Shown: positions 18,606 through 28,246, counted from the first letter of the stretch. The stretch: DNA of 64,000 bases from Nitrosomonas communis (GCF_001007935.1 NZ_CP011451.1:2480001-2544000), one strand, 5' to 3'. Notes: generated from the sequence alone by a model not told the origin. Program-made: numbers and translations.

Positions 18606-20540
18606 ATGAATAGTTGCTCTAAGTTAACCGAAATATCGAATAAGGAAGGGTTTGACCTCTCCAACCACTCAGCCGAAAGGGTGCATCTTGGGGCATGGGT
18701 TAGTCAGGAGGGGGTATGGTTTCGTTGCTGGGCACCCAAGCCGGCTAAGGTTGAGGTAATACTCGAAGAGAACGAGCAAGGATATCCTCTCACCAAAGAT
18801 TCTAACGGCTATTGGTCGGGGTTGGTTCCAAATGCTTCGGCGGGCATGACATATCGCTATCGATTGGATGGAGAGCAATGTCATCCAGATCCCTGTTCAC
18901 GATTTCAACCACAGGGTCCTCACGGACCTTCATTAATCGTAGATTCTGGTGCCTATGCATGGAGAGACCAAGGTTGGCCAGGAGTCAGGATGAGAGGGCA
19001 AGTCATCTACGAAATGCATGTAGGAACCTTCACCCCAGGCGGCACATTTGACTCTGCCATCACTCAATTGGATGCCTTGAAAGATCTCGGGATCACGGTC
19101 ATTGAAGTAATGCCGGTGGCGGAGTTTCCAGGACGATGGAATTGGGGTTATGACGGAGTCGGGCTTTACGCACCTTCCCATGTCTACGGTGATCCCGAGG
19201 CGTTGAAACGCTTTGTGGACGAGGCCCACCAACGGGGGCTTGGTGTCATTCTCGACGTTGTATACAACCATCTAGGACCGGATGGTAATTACCTCCCGGA
19301 GTTCAGCGATGAGTATTTCACCGACCGCTATAACAATGAATGGGGCCAGGCGATCAACTTTGACGGGCCCGGATCACGGGAGGTGCGGGAATTTTTTGTT
19401 AATAACGCCTGTTATTGGATCGAGGAATATCACCTGGATGGGTTACGCCTGGATGCGGTCCATGCCTTTCAGGATGCCAGCCCCATGCATATCATTGCTG
19501 AGCTATCTCAGACGGCCAGAAAGGTGGCAGGCACACGGTCGATCATTCTGGTGGCTGAATGCGAAGCTCAGTGGGTGCGGACCATTCAACCGATCGCGCA
19601 GGGTGGGTGGGGGCTCGATGCCGTGTGGAGTGAAGACTTTCATCACACGACTCGCGTGGCTGCTACTGGTCGCAGCGAAGGCTATTTCACTGATTACCGC
19701 GGCTCACCGCAGGAATTGATCTCCTGTGTGAAGCGCGGGTTTCTCTACCAGGGCCAGCGGTACCAGTGGCAAAAAAAACCAAGAGGCACTATGGTGTCGC
19801 ATGAACCAGCCGAAGCATTCGTATTTTTTCTGCAAAATCATGATCAGGTTGCCAATCAGTTGCGGGCGGATCGGCTGCATACCAAGACTAGTCCGGGTGT
19901 TTGTCGTGCCTTGACCACGCTGCTGCTACTTGCTCCGCAAACCCCCATGCTCTTCATGGGGCAAGAGTTCGGAGCCTCCACTCCCTTCCACTACTTTGTC
20001 GATTTTCCTCCCGGCAAATTGGCCGAGGATATCTATCAGGGCCGCAAGGAATTTCTCGCGCAATTTCCCAGTTATGGCTCACCGGCTGCACAAGCAGCGA
20101 TCGTCGACCCCTCCGATCCCTCAGTCTATGATCGTTCGCGTCTGAACCTGTCCGAGCGAGAGCACCATGCCGAGTGGTACGCCTTGCATCGGGATCTCCT
20201 TCGCCTCCGACGCGAGGATTCGGTGATTGCGCAACAAGCGCGAGAGGCAACCGATGGGGCCGTATTAAGCCCTTGGGCATTTCTTTTGCGGTACATGGGA
20301 CATGATGGGAACGACCGCCTGCTACTCATCAATCTAGGGGCTGATCTGCTCTATCAACCTGCGCCGGAGCCCCTGATAGCTCCTCCTGCCGGGCGTTCCT
20401 GGTCATTCGTCTGGTCGAGTGACGCCCCTTGTTACGGAGGTCCGGGTGTCATTGAGCCCTTGACTGAGCAGGGCTGGAGGTTACCCGCAGAGTCTGCGGC
20501 CCTATATACTGCCGTACCAGGTGAAGCCAGAGTCGATTAA
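18606..20540 (+). CDS. treZ: Malto-oligosyltrehalose trehalohydrolase (TreZ)
   Basis: TreZ releases trehalose from maltooligosyl-trehalose by cleaving the alpha-1,4 bond next to the trehalose end. The 644-residue protein has an N-terminal CBM48-like beta domain (VWFRCWAPKPAKVEVIL), a GH13 barrel (DVVYNHLGPDGNY; DGLRLDAVHAF with the nucleophilic Asp; LVAECE with the acid/base Glu; FLQNHDQVANQ) and a C-terminal domain with DUF3459-type residues. The start has GGGAGAG upstream. Base composition and codon use look clearly GC-richer than the flanking genes, which suggests acquisition by transfer. The usual partner TreY, which makes the substrate, is not in the window. Confidence 0.92.
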   Translation: MNSCSKLTEISNKEGFDLSNHSAERVHLGAWVSQEGVWFRCWAPKPAKVEVILEENEQGYPLTKDSNGYWSGLVPNASAGMTYRYRLDGEQCHPDPCSRFQPQGPHGPSLIVDSGAYAWRDQGWPGVRMRGQVIYEMHVGTFTPGGTFDSAITQLDALKDLGITVIEVMPVAEFPGRWNWGYDGVGLYAPSHVYGDPEALKRFVDEAHQRGLGVILDVVYNHLGPDGNYLPEFSDEYFTDRYNNEWGQAINFDGPGSREVREFFVNNACYWIEEYHLDGLRLDAVHAFQDASPMHIIAELSQTARKVAGTRSIILVAECEAQWVRTIQPIAQGGWGLDAVWSEDFHHTTRVAATGRSEGYFTDYRGSPQELISCVKRGFLYQGQRYQWQKKPRGTMVSHEPAEAFVFFLQNHDQVANQLRADRLHTKTSPGVCRALTTLLLLAPQTPMLFMGQEFGASTPFHYFVDFPPGKLAEDIYQGRKEFLAQFPSYGSPAAQAAIVDPSDPSVYDRSRLNLSEREHHAEWYALHRDLLRLRREDSVIAQQAREATDGAVLSPWAFLLRYMGHDGNDRLLLINLGADLLYQPAPEPLIAPPAGRSWSFVWSSDAPCYGGPGVIEPLTEQGWRLPAESAALYTAVPGEARVD

Positions 20541-20569
20541 CGCAGTATTAAGAAGAGGAGTTAAATAAC

Positions 20570-22624
20570 GTGGTGATGAATACGACAGTACGTAGTGATC
20601 CCATCATATTAACCATTCCACATGATCAGCTACCCAACATCAATACCTTTCTTACCAAGGAATGGTTAGTAACGAACGGGCTCGGTGGCTATGCCTCCTC
20701 GACATTGCTGGGGGCTCCGACGCGACGTTATCATGGGCTGTTCATACCGGATCTGCCGGCACCTTGGGGGCGAACGGTTCTGATTCCCCGACTTGACGAA
20801 GAAATCATTACCGACGGAGAGTCTCTGCTCATCAGCGGGATAGAATATGAAGATGGACGGTTGGTGAGCGACCTCCCGCGACTGCTCACAGAATTCTGCC
20901 GCGAATGGCAGACGCCGGTCTGGCGCATAGCAGCCAAGGGACGGCGCTTGGAAAAGCGCATCATCATGCCCCACGGTGACAACTCGGTATATGTGGAGTA
21001 TCGTTTGCTCGAGGGTGAACCGCTGCAGCTCCGGCTCCGGCCATTCCTGACCTTCCGCACACTCAGCGCACAGATCAGTGAAAGTTGCCAGCCGGCCTTT
21101 CCGCCAACTCTCCTTGATGGACGCTTTGAACTCTGGCTTTGCGAAGATGTTCCACCATTACGCATGTGCGTCAGATCGCCAAAGCAGCAATTTAGCTTTA
21201 GGATGGACACAGTCACAAGTCGCGGTGTTTGTTACCGCGTTGATCGGGATCGGGGATCCGAATACGTCGAGGACTTGTCAAGCCCTGGCTATTTCACCGT
21301 CGAGCTGACACAGGGCCAACCTGTGTCATTCGTGGCCAGTACCGAATCCTGGGACCGGCTTGAATATGAAGCGCAGGACATCATCGACGCAGAAGCTCAG
21401 CGGCTGAGTGCCTTACTGGTGCACATCGATGAATCAGAAAAGGACAATATGGAACGATGGCTGACGTTGGCAGCAGACCAATTCATCGTTATTCCCGCAT
21501 CTCGCGTTGACGTGCACGCGCCGCACGCATCCGCTGACGAACCCTGCACGGTTATCGCCGGGTATCACTGGTTTACTGATTGGGGACGCGATACTATGAT
21601 CAGTCTCGAAGGGTTAACTCTTTGTACCGGCCGTTACCGAGAAGCTCGATCTATTCTGCGAACGTTTGGTCAATATGTACGAGATGGCCTGTTGCCAAAT
21701 CTCTTTCCGGAAGGAAAACGTCAAGCCCTCTACCATACAGTGGACGCTACATTATGGTATTTCCATGCTCTGGACCGTTATTACCAGATAACCGGTGACC
21801 GCGAAACGTTATTGACACTGTATCCCGTGTTGATCTCTATAATCGACCACCATGTGAAGGGAACACACTTCGGCATCAAGGTTGACGAACATGACGGGCT
21901 TCTGCATGCTGGTGCAGAGGGCTATCAACTGACTTGGATGGACGCCAAGGTAGGCGATTGGGTCGTAACGCCTAGGCGCGGTAAGCCGGTTGAAATCCAG
22001 GCGCTCTGGTATAACGCGCTGCGCTGTATGGCCGATTGGGGGTCAGTGGTGGGTAATTCTTCTGAGCGGTGGACAGGCATGGCCAGCCACGCGGCGCAGG
22101 CATTCAATCGCCGTTTCTGGGATCATGATTTGGGATACTTATTGGATGTCATTGACGGAGAGCAGGGTGATGACAACAGCCTGCGTCCGAACCAGATCCT
22201 GGCCATCTCACTTCCTCATCCTATTTTAGAAGAAGCGAAATGGCGCCCGGTGCTCGATGTAATAGCAGGCCGATTGTTGACTCATGTAGGGTTGAGAAGC
22301 CTGGATCCAGCCCATCGGAATTACAAAGGTACGTATTTCGGCGATCTTCGCGCAAGAGATGCAGCCTATCACCAAGGCACGGTCTGGGCTTGGTTGATCG
22401 GCCCCTTCCTCGACGCATGGCTTAAAACTCACGGAAACCTTACCATGGGTCGCCAGATGCTCGAGGGATTTAGAGCACACCTCCTTGATGAAGGCATTGG
22501 TACTATAAGCGAGATTTTTGACGCGGATCCCCCTTATTATCCCCGTGGCTGCATCGCACAGGCCTGGAGTGTAGCAGAAGTACTGCGAGTCTGGCAAAAG
22601 ACTAAAGAAGCGACTGTTGGTTGA
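20570..22624 (+). CDS. Glycogen debranching enzyme-like protein (amylo-alpha-1,6-glucosidase)
   Basis: The 684-residue protein has an N-terminal bacterial/archaeal GDE_N domain (TKEWLVTNGLGGYASSTLLG, then TRRYHGLFIP) and a C-terminal GDE_C (alpha/alpha-barrel, GH133-like) domain with WFTDWGRDTMISLEGL, NLFPEG and GTVWAWLIGPFLDAW. Such enzymes hydrolyse alpha-1,6 branch points of glycogen, or act on related glucans. GTG at 20570 is favoured because GAGGAG lies 9 nt upstream. GTG 20573 and ATG 20576 are alternatives. It follows treZ by 29 nt and shares its higher GC, so the two form an imported glucan-to-trehalose operon. Confidence 0.88.
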   Translation: MVMNTTVRSDPIILTIPHDQLPNINTFLTKEWLVTNGLGGYASSTLLGAPTRRYHGLFIPDLPAPWGRTVLIPRLDEEIITDGESLLISGIEYEDGRLVSDLPRLLTEFCREWQTPVWRIAAKGRRLEKRIIMPHGDNSVYVEYRLLEGEPLQLRLRPFLTFRTLSAQISESCQPAFPPTLLDGRFELWLCEDVPPLRMCVRSPKQQFSFRMDTVTSRGVCYRVDRDRGSEYVEDLSSPGYFTVELTQGQPVSFVASTESWDRLEYEAQDIIDAEAQRLSALLVHIDESEKDNMERWLTLAADQFIVIPASRVDVHAPHASADEPCTVIAGYHWFTDWGRDTMISLEGLTLCTGRYREARSILRTFGQYVRDGLLPNLFPEGKRQALYHTVDATLWYFHALDRYYQITGDRETLLTLYPVLISIIDHHVKGTHFGIKVDEHDGLLHAGAEGYQLTWMDAKVGDWVVTPRRGKPVEIQALWYNALRCMADWGSVVGNSSERWTGMASHAAQAFNRRFWDHDLGYLLDVIDGEQGDDNSLRPNQILAISLPHPILEEAKWRPVLDVIAGRLLTHVGLRSLDPAHRNYKGTYFGDLRARDAAYHQGTVWAWLIGPFLDAWLKTHGNLTMGRQMLEGFRAHLLDEGIGTISEIFDADPPYYPRGCIAQAWSVAEVLRVWQKTKEATVG

Positions 22625-22753
22625 ATAAAGTTAAATAGGTTCAGGGAAAAATTCGCTTGCTCCTTCCTTTGGCACACAGAGGTGATCCTAAGCGGCATCG
22701 AAGTCGTATCGGAATTTAGAAATGGGTTAATCACACATTTAAGAGGTACTACT

Positions 22754-23092
22754 ATGACTCATTTGACTGATCCCAAAATGAAAGAATGTGTAGAAGCCTG
22801 TAATTAATGTTATCAAATGTGCTTGCATGAAGCGATGAATCACTGTCTTGAATCAGGCGGTGAGCATGTTGTACCAGACCATTTCCGCCTGATGATGAGT
22901 TGCGCTGAAGTTTGCCAGACTTCAGTCAATCTTATGCTGATCCATTCGCCTTTTAGCCACCAGCTCTGTAGAGTATGCGCTGATGTTTGCGAGGCCTGTG
23001 CCAGCAATTGTGAAAAAATAGGTATGAGTGATTGCGCAAGAGTTTGTCGTGAATGTGCTAAAAGCTGCAGAGCGATGGCTGCAAAAAAATAA
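22754..23092 (+). pseudogene. Cys-rich four-helix copper-binding protein, nonsense mutation
   Basis: Codons from ATG 22754 read MTHLTDPKMKECVEACN, then TAA at 22805-22807, then continue in frame with CYQMCLHEAMNHCL and many further Cys pairs to 23092. The pattern of CXXXC repeats (CAEVC, CRVCADVCEACASNC, CARVCRECAKSC) matches the DUF326/Csp-type copper-storage four-helix bundle. A single base change, such as CAA or AAA to TAA, would explain the stop. Restart at ATG 22817 could give a shortened product of 91 residues but has no ribosome site. The first ATG has AAGAGG upstream. The gene follows the treZ pair and may use the same message. Confidence 0.75.
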
Positions 23093-23608
23093 TTAAGCTT
23101 TGACATGTGTAAGTTAACCAGGCCAATCTTTGCCTGATGCATCGCCATTAACATGCAACCTTAAAAGCCTAATGGCTAATTCCGGGATTGCTTATACTTT
23201 TTAGGTATATTTCTTTCCGCTATATTTTAATCTTCTATTTAACATAATATACATTATACGCAGTATTATTTATAGGTTATTAGGCTTCTTTCCGTGAAAT
23301 GGTTTTTCAGTTAGCCAGATGATGGCAAAGCAAACGTAGTCCCCGATCGACACTTAAGTCAATTAGGCGTTTTTCTCGACCTCAGCATATCGATAATATT
23401 TACGACGCTTAGATGGCTTACGAGTGGCTCGAATAAACCAGTAAACGCTATAAAGTTTTGCCTCCAGCAAAACCTCGAAGGAATCTCCCAATATTTTAGA
23501 GTTTAGAGAATGAATCAAGAGGATGTGTATGTCGCAAGGATGTCATAAGGGCGTAATACTGAACCGTATAATAGTCAATACATAGTATCTTTTTTGTGTA
23601 GCTTCTTC

Positions 23609-23673
23609 GGTGCCAGCGTTTTTCCTTCTTCCTAAGGCCGTCTCCTAAGGCCTTACTGGCACCTCTCTTTTTT
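23609..23673 (+). terminator. Large terminator-like stem-loop, plus strand
   Basis: GGTGCCAG (23609-23616) pairs with CTGGCACC (23656-23663). An inner stem AAGGCC (23634-23639) pairs with GGCCTT (23649-23654). A T-rich stretch (CTCTCTTTTTT) follows. No plus-strand protein gene lies directly upstream, since the copper-protein relic ends 500 bp earlier, so it may end an unannotated RNA. Confidence 0.55.
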
Positions 23674-23714
23674 CTTTGATGATTCCTTGGTTATTTGCTC
23701 CGGCTTCTCGTTGG

Positions 23715-23744
23715 CTTTGATTGTCTTTGATTGTCTTTGATTAT
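23715..23744. repeat. Three tandem 10-bp units
   Basis: CTTTGATTGT is repeated at 23715-23724 and 23725-23734 and followed by CTTTGATTAT at 23735-23744. Such runs are prone to slippage. No function is visible. Confidence 0.8.
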
Positions 23745-24054
23745 TTCAGGTGGGGTTTTATCAATTACATTTAAGCGCAGTTTATAGCCGAAATATAGCG
23801 CTAAGAGGGGTATAAAAAAGATAAAGTATAGCAAGCTATGAGTTCACACCTCTTAAGCTTTTATGAAGCGCGAAACGCTGCGGTTTATGTCAGCAATCAA
23901 AAACGTGATTTTGCACTTCTCACTCCGTTTAAGGAACCGCGCATGATGTGTTTTAGGTTGCGTTTAAGTCTCCTTTAACTCCTTTATTTACAGCTATATT
24001 TAAACTTTCTTGGAAATACTAAGTCATAACAAGTAATCCTGGTATACGGGATTA

Positions 24055-24112
24055 CGGTACACAACTGCTAATGTTCTTCTCTCTCTCCCCTAAGCTGCTG
24101 TGTACCGGTTTT
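24055..24112 (+). terminator. Terminator-like hairpin 1 of a related pair
   Basis: CGGTACACA (24055-24063) pairs perfectly with TGTGTACCG (24099-24107), followed by GTTTTCTTTC. The loop is long and pyrimidine-rich. The 3' arm with its tail (CTGCTGTGTACCGGTTTTC) resembles that of the next hairpin 75 bp away. Confidence 0.5.
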
Positions 24113-24136
24113 CTTTCATAGCTTTCTCCATTTTTA

Positions 24137-24187
24137 ACGGTGCAGAGCTTAGTTTATAAATCACCTTCCTGCTGTGCACCGTCTTTT
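24137..24187 (+). terminator. Terminator-like hairpin 2 of a related pair
   Basis: ACGGTGCA (24137-24144) pairs perfectly with TGCACCGT (24175-24182), followed by CTTTTC. The 3' arm (CTGCTGTGCACCGTCTTTTC) is clearly related to hairpin 1. Its T-run lies on the plus strand, opposite to lipA, so it is not the lipA terminator. Confidence 0.5.
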
Positions 24188-24304
24188 CGATGTGTTGCTA
24201 ATTTTTTATATAGCCCCTACTCACATGATTTAATATACCCAAGTATTCTATTAGGTCTACTCAGGCCTTCCAATCAAAGTATTATATCGAACGCAGTCAA
24301 AAAG

Positions 24305-25249
24305 CTATTTCACCCCTACTTCATGTGCTTGTTGATCGGCATGATAACTGGAACGCACCATGGGACCACAGGCAGCGTTACTGAAGCCCATTTCTATGGC
24401 TATACGCTCAAACTCCTTGAAGCCTTCGGGTGATACATACCGCATGACAGGCAAGTGTCCGATGCTGGGTTGTAGGTATTGGCCGATGGTGAGCATATCG
24501 ACATTATGTTCACGCAAATCTCGTAACACCTCAATAATTTCACTATCGGTTTCTCCCAGTCCTAACATTAAACCGGATTTAGTAGGAATAGCTGGAAAAG
24601 CAGCTTTAAAATCTTTCAGCAATTTTAACGAATGCGCATAATCGGCACCCGGTCGGCATTGCTTATATAAACGTGGCACTGTTTCAAGGTTATGATTGAG
24701 CACATCGGGAGGACACGCAGATAATTTTTCCAACGCAACCGACAATCTGCCACGAAAATCCGGCACTAGAAGTTCAATTTTAGTCAGTGGAGAATGAGCC
24801 CGGATCTCACGCACGCAATCGACAAAGTGTTGTGCTCCACCATCGCGCAAATCATCACGATCCACACTGGTGATCACGACATATTTAAGCTTCAATGCTG
24901 CGATAGATTTTGCCAGATGTAATGGCTCTTCAGCATCAGGTGGTAAGGGTCTGCCATGCGCCACATCACAGAAAGGACAACGCCGGGTACAAAGATCGCC
25001 CAAAATCATAAAAGTGGCCGTTCCTTTACCAAAGCATTCGCCAATATTAGGACAGGAAGCTTCCTCACACACCGTATGCAATTTATGCTCCCGCAGCAAG
25101 CGTTTAACTTCGGTATAAGTCTGACTATTAGATGAGCGTACCCGTATCCATGATGGCTTGCGCAGTATCTCACTAGGCTGTTGAGCAGTTATTTTGATTG
25201 GATTGCGCGCTGTTTTAGCAATCCCTCTTTCGTGCCTATCAGTGGTCAT
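24305..25249 (-). CDS. lipA: Lipoyl synthase LipA
   Basis: LipA is a radical-SAM enzyme that inserts two sulfurs into octanoyl groups bound to lipoyl domains. The product of about 314 residues has the auxiliary cluster motif [12 protein letters not shown] and the radical-SAM motif CTRRCPFC, as in the family. I chose ATG 25249 (MTTDRHERG), which lies just after the lipB stop with GGGAG upstream. A TTG at 25276 would overlap lipB. Together with lipB it forms the endogenous lipoate pathway. Confidence 0.96.
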   Translation of the reverse strand: MTTDRHERGIAKTARNPIKITAQQPSEILRKPSWIRVRSSNSQTYTEVKRLLREHKLHTVCEEASCPNIGECFGKGTATFMILGDLCTRRCPFCDVAHGRPLPPDAEEPLHLAKSIAALKLKYVVITSVDRDDLRDGGAQHFVDCVREIRAHSPLTKIELLVPDFRGRLSVALEKLSACPPDVLNHNLETVPRLYKQCRPGADYAHSLKLLKDFKAAFPAIPTKSGLMLGLGETDSEIIEVLRDLREHNVDMLTIGQYLQPSIGHLPVMRYVSPEGFKEFERIAIEMGFSNAACGPMVRSSYHADQQAHEVGVK

Positions 25250-25253
25250 GGCG

Positions 25254-25910
25254 TTAGATATTACTCCCTTCAGCAAGTTTTAATTGTAGTTTTTTGATCA
25301 TTTTCAGGCCTAGCACTTCCATTTCATCATCAATGCCCAGATTTTTTGTCTGGGTGACACGCATCCCCGCATAACCGCATGGATTGATTGCAGAAAAAGG
25401 GGTTAAATCCATGTCTACATTCAATGCAATACCATGGTAGCAACAACCATTTTTAATTTTTAATCCTAATGAGGCAATCTTGGCATTACTTACATAAACG
25501 CCCGGCGCATCTACGCGGCCCTCTGCATGCACGTGATATTCTTGTAGCAAGTCTATCACAGCCCTCTCCATCTTTCTGACTAACTCCCTTACATTCAGCT
25601 TCAAACGGCGCAGATCAAGTAATAAATAGGTGATGAGCTGTCCTGGACCATGGAAAGTAATTTGCCCGCCACGGTCGGTTTGGATAATCGGGATATCATT
25701 CTGATACAGCAAATGCTCCGGTCTGCCGGCAATACCCTGGGTATAGACTGGCGAGTGCTGCAGCAGCCAGATTTCATCAGGTGTATACTCAGTACGATGA
25801 GCGGTAAACTCCTTCATAGCATGCCAGGTTACGAGATAATCTACCGTACCCAGCTCTCTTATTTTCATGGCCAACGATACCTGTTCTGGCCTAAACCGTA
25901 AATTTTCCAC
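25254..25910 (-). CDS. lipB: Octanoyltransferase LipB
   Basis: LipB moves octanoyl from acyl-carrier protein to lipoyl domains of 2-oxoacid dehydrogenases and the glycine cleavage H protein. The 218-residue protein has the conserved [14 protein letters not shown] segment, the Lys of [22 protein letters not shown], and the NPCGYAG motif. The Cys nucleophile lies in the NPCGY motif. It follows ybeD by 12 nt and precedes lipA. Confidence 0.96.
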   Translation of the reverse strand: MENLRFRPEQVSLAMKIRELGTVDYLVTWHAMKEFTAHRTEYTPDEIWLLQHSPVYTQGIAGRPEHLLYQNDIPIIQTDRGGQITFHGPGQLITYLLLDLRRLKLNVRELVRKMERAVIDLLQEYHVHAEGRVDAPGVYVSNAKIASLGLKIKNGCCYHGIALNVDMDLTPFSAINPCGYAGMRVTQTKNLGIDDEMEVLGLKMIKKLQLKLAEGSNI

Positions 25911-25922
25911 TTTATGGGAACT

Positions 25923-26189
25923 TCAAAATACCAGCATGACCATGGGGTGATCATGAAGCTCCTGATAGAGTGCATCAAGTTGCGCGCGTGAAACCGCCCA
26001 AATCGTACAGGTTATACATAAATAGTTACCATTCTTGCTCGCTCTTACTTCCAGTGCACTTTCCTCAAAATCTGGTGCATGAGTTTTGACAATATTCAGT
26101 ACCGTTTCAGTAAATCCCTGCTGTGCTCGACCCATAATCTTGATGGGAAAGTCACAAGGATATTCAATAAGCGAAGGCTGCTCTGTCAT
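25923..26189 (-). CDS. ybeD: YbeD/DUF493 family protein
   Basis: This 88-residue protein has the typical DUF493 pattern: YPCDFPIKIMG near the N-terminus and SKNGNYLCITCTI in the middle. The fold is a small ACT-like alpha/beta domain. The family sits beside lipB in many proteobacteria and may be regulatory, but its role is unproven. It lies between the aminotransferase gene and lipB, on the same strand. Confidence 0.9.
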   Translation of the reverse strand: MTEQPSLIEYPCDFPIKIMGRAQQGFTETVLNIVKTHAPDFEESALEVRASKNGNYLCITCTIWAVSRAQLDALYQELHDHPMVMLVF

Positions 26190-26221
26190 AGTCTGTGTAA
26201 CCGTTTATATCCCGAAACTCA

Positions 26222-27091
26222 CTATTCTGATAAAACGGCAGAATTTCCAGCACGCATCGTACTTGCCTTATATTGCTGATAAAGCTGGTTAAGTTGCTTG
26301 AACATAGCTCCTGGTTTGCCATCCCCAATGGCTTTCCCATCAAGTGATACAATTGGCATGACTTCTCTGGTGGAAGAAGTCAGCAGCACTTCATCCGCTG
26401 TACGAAGCTCCCCTTCTGCGATTTCTCTTACCTCATGGGGAATGGCGTGGGCTTGAGCTAATTCCAGCACGACATCATACGTTATCCCTGGCAACATCAA
26501 ATGGCTCTTGGGGGGGGTTAACAATACATTATTTTTTACGATAAAAATATTACTGGCGGCACCTTCAGTTAAAAAGCCGTCACGCACAAGAATGGTCTCC
26601 ATAGCCCCCGCATCAATCGCCAGTTGACGCAGCAAGACATTCGGCAGCAATGAGATAGCCTTGATATCGCATCTCCCCCACCGATTATCGGAAGCAGTAA
26701 TGGCCGGCACACCCGTCAACAATAGCTCCTGGGGTGGAACTAACAATGGGTTGCTCATCATGAACACAGTAGGAGAAACACCCGCCGGAAATGCATGATC
26801 ACGCTTGGCTACCCCGCGCGTGATATGCAGATAGAGATATTGATCATCAGCAGCATTACCGGCAATGATCTGCCCGATAAGAGTATGCCATTGTTCATTC
26901 GTGTGGGGATTGTTAAGCCGGATGCCATTCAGGCTATGTTGCAAGCGAGCCAGGTGCTCTTTGAGGCGAAATGGCTTGCGCGAGTAGACCGGGATGACTT
27001 CATAAACCCCATCACCAAAAATGAATCCTCGGTCTAGTACCGGTACATAAGCCTCTTCAATCGGCATAAACTTACCATTAAGGTAAATCAT
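26222..27091 (-). CDS. dat: Class IV aminotransferase (D-amino acid aminotransferase-like)
   Basis: A PLP-dependent fold-type IV enzyme, probably converting D-alanine and 2-oxoglutarate to pyruvate and D-glutamate. The 289 residues show DRGFIFGDGVYEVIPV at the N-terminus, the PLP-Lys segment IKAISLLPNVLLRQ (about residue 150), the Glu of EGAASNIFIV and the SSTREVMPIV loop. The gene lies just after dacA and before ybeD in a cluster linking D-alanine metabolism and lipoate synthesis. Branched-chain or aminodeoxychorismate activity cannot be excluded. Confidence 0.85.
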   Translation of the reverse strand: MIYLNGKFMPIEEAYVPVLDRGFIFGDGVYEVIPVYSRKPFRLKEHLARLQHSLNGIRLNNPHTNEQWHTLIGQIIAGNAADDQYLYLHITRGVAKRDHAFPAGVSPTVFMMSNPLLVPPQELLLTGVPAITASDNRWGRCDIKAISLLPNVLLRQLAIDAGAMETILVRDGFLTEGAASNIFIVKNNVLLTPPKSHLMLPGITYDVVLELAQAHAIPHEVREIAEGELRTADEVLLTSSTREVMPIVSLDGKAIGDGKPGAMFKQLNQLYQQYKASTMRAGNSAVLSE

Positions 27092-27106
27092 ATTTTTTTC
27101 CAGGAA

Positions 27107-28246
27107 TTAATTAAAGAGCATATGGAGGCTATCCCAGGCGCGCCCAAAAATACCGGCTTCACCTATCGTTTCCAGGGAAACGAGTGGATAAGCTGCGATT
27201 TCCTGATCACCCAGGCTGAATTTAACGGTACCCACTTCTTGCCCTTGATTGATAGGGGCAATCACGGGTTGCTTATATTCCATTTTAGCCTTTATTTTTT
27301 CAGCCTGCCCTTTGGGCAAGGTAAAATAGATATCACGATCAAACCCTACCTTGAGCGTATTCTGTGCCCCTTTCCAGATTTGCAGAGCAGTAATTTCCTG
27401 ATCCTTTTTATAGGGATGCGCCGTATCAAAGAACTGATAGCCGTAATTCAATAAACGTTGACTTTCCTTGGAACGTGCATTAGCTGAGGCAGTTCCCATC
27501 ACGACTGAAATCAACCTGCGCTCATCCCGTTGGGATGACGTAATCAAACAGTAACCAGCAGCCACCGTCCAGCCTGTCTTCATGCCATCTACCGTAGGAT
27601 CCACCCACAGCAATCGATTACGATTGGGTTGAGTAATGCCATTGTAGGTATACTCACGCAGTGAATAGAGAGGATAAAACTCTGGAAACTCACGAATAAT
27701 AGCGGCCGACAACAATGCAAGATCGTGTGCCGTGCTGTAATGTTTGGGATGGGACAATCCAGTCGAATTGGTGAAATTCGTATTGATCATTCCCAAACGA
27801 GCCGCTTCCTCATTCATCTTATGGGCAAACATATCTTCAGAACCCGCAATCAGTTCGGCCAGCGCAACACAGGCATCATTTCCGGATTGCACGATCATGC
27901 CACGAATCAATTCATCCACCGTTACCGGCTTATTGGGTTGAATAAACATGCGAGAACCCACCATTTTCCAGGCTGCTTTAGAAACGGGAACCACTTGATC
28001 CAATTTGATACGGTTCTGCTTTAGCTCGGAAAAAATCACATAAGCTGTCATCAGCTTAGTTAGTGAGGCTGGCTCAAGGCGCTCATGCTCATTTTGACTG
28101 ATCAGTGTTTTACCGGTGTGAAAATCAACGAGTATGTAAGATTTTGCTGCGACAGACAAGGTAGGCTGCTGTGCAAAAACAGGAAATACTGCCAAACATA
28201 GCACTAACCAAAGAATGCTCTTCATAAGAATACGTAAAAATTTCAT
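27107..28246 (-). CDS. dacC: D-alanyl-D-alanine carboxypeptidase (PBP5/6 type)
   Basis: A low-molecular-weight penicillin-binding protein that trims the terminal D-Ala from peptidoglycan pentapeptides in the periplasm. About 379 residues: signal peptide ending near FPVFA-QQP, the active-site SLTK (ASLTKLMTAY), SGN in VQSGNDACVALAE, KTG in DGMKTGWTVAAG, and the C-terminal PBP5_C beta-domain with an amphipathic membrane anchor. The frame extends to 28270, but MKFLRILMKS from 28246 gives a better signal peptide. It leads the minus-strand cluster to lipA. Confidence 0.93.
   Translation of the reverse strand: MKFLRILMKSILWLVLCLAVFPVFAQQPTLSVAAKSYILVDFHTGKTLISQNEHERLEPASLTKLMTAYVIFSELKQNRIKLDQVVPVSKAAWKMVGSRMFIQPNKPVTVDELIRGMIVQSGNDACVALAELIAGSEDMFAHKMNEEAARLGMINTNFTNSTGLSHPKHYSTAHDLALLSAAIIREFPEFYPLYSLREYTYNGITQPNRNRLLWVDPTVDGMKTGWTVAAGYCLITSSQRDERRLISVVMGTASANARSKESQRLLNYGYQFFDTAHPYKKDQEITALQIWKGAQNTLKVGFDRDIYFTLPKGQAEKIKAKMEYKQPVIAPINQGQEVGTVKFSLGDQEIAAYPLVSLETIGEAGIFGRAWDSLHMLFN

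Larger units (their letters stand above)
23093..24304. other. 1.2-kb gene-poor region with several hairpins
   Basis: No large gene is supported. A minus-strand frame 23518-23363 (51 codons from TTG) encodes a basic peptide containing YSVYWFIRATRKPSKRRK. It lacks a ribosome site but looks protein-like and could be a small gene or relic. The rest holds three terminator-like hairpins and a short tandem repeat, listed separately. Open frames on the plus strand near 24140 have no coding character. Confidence 0.5.

Noticed and set aside
24140-24433. 97-codon plus-strand frame
   Set aside because: It runs antisense into lipA and through a terminator-like hairpin; its residues are non-coding in style.
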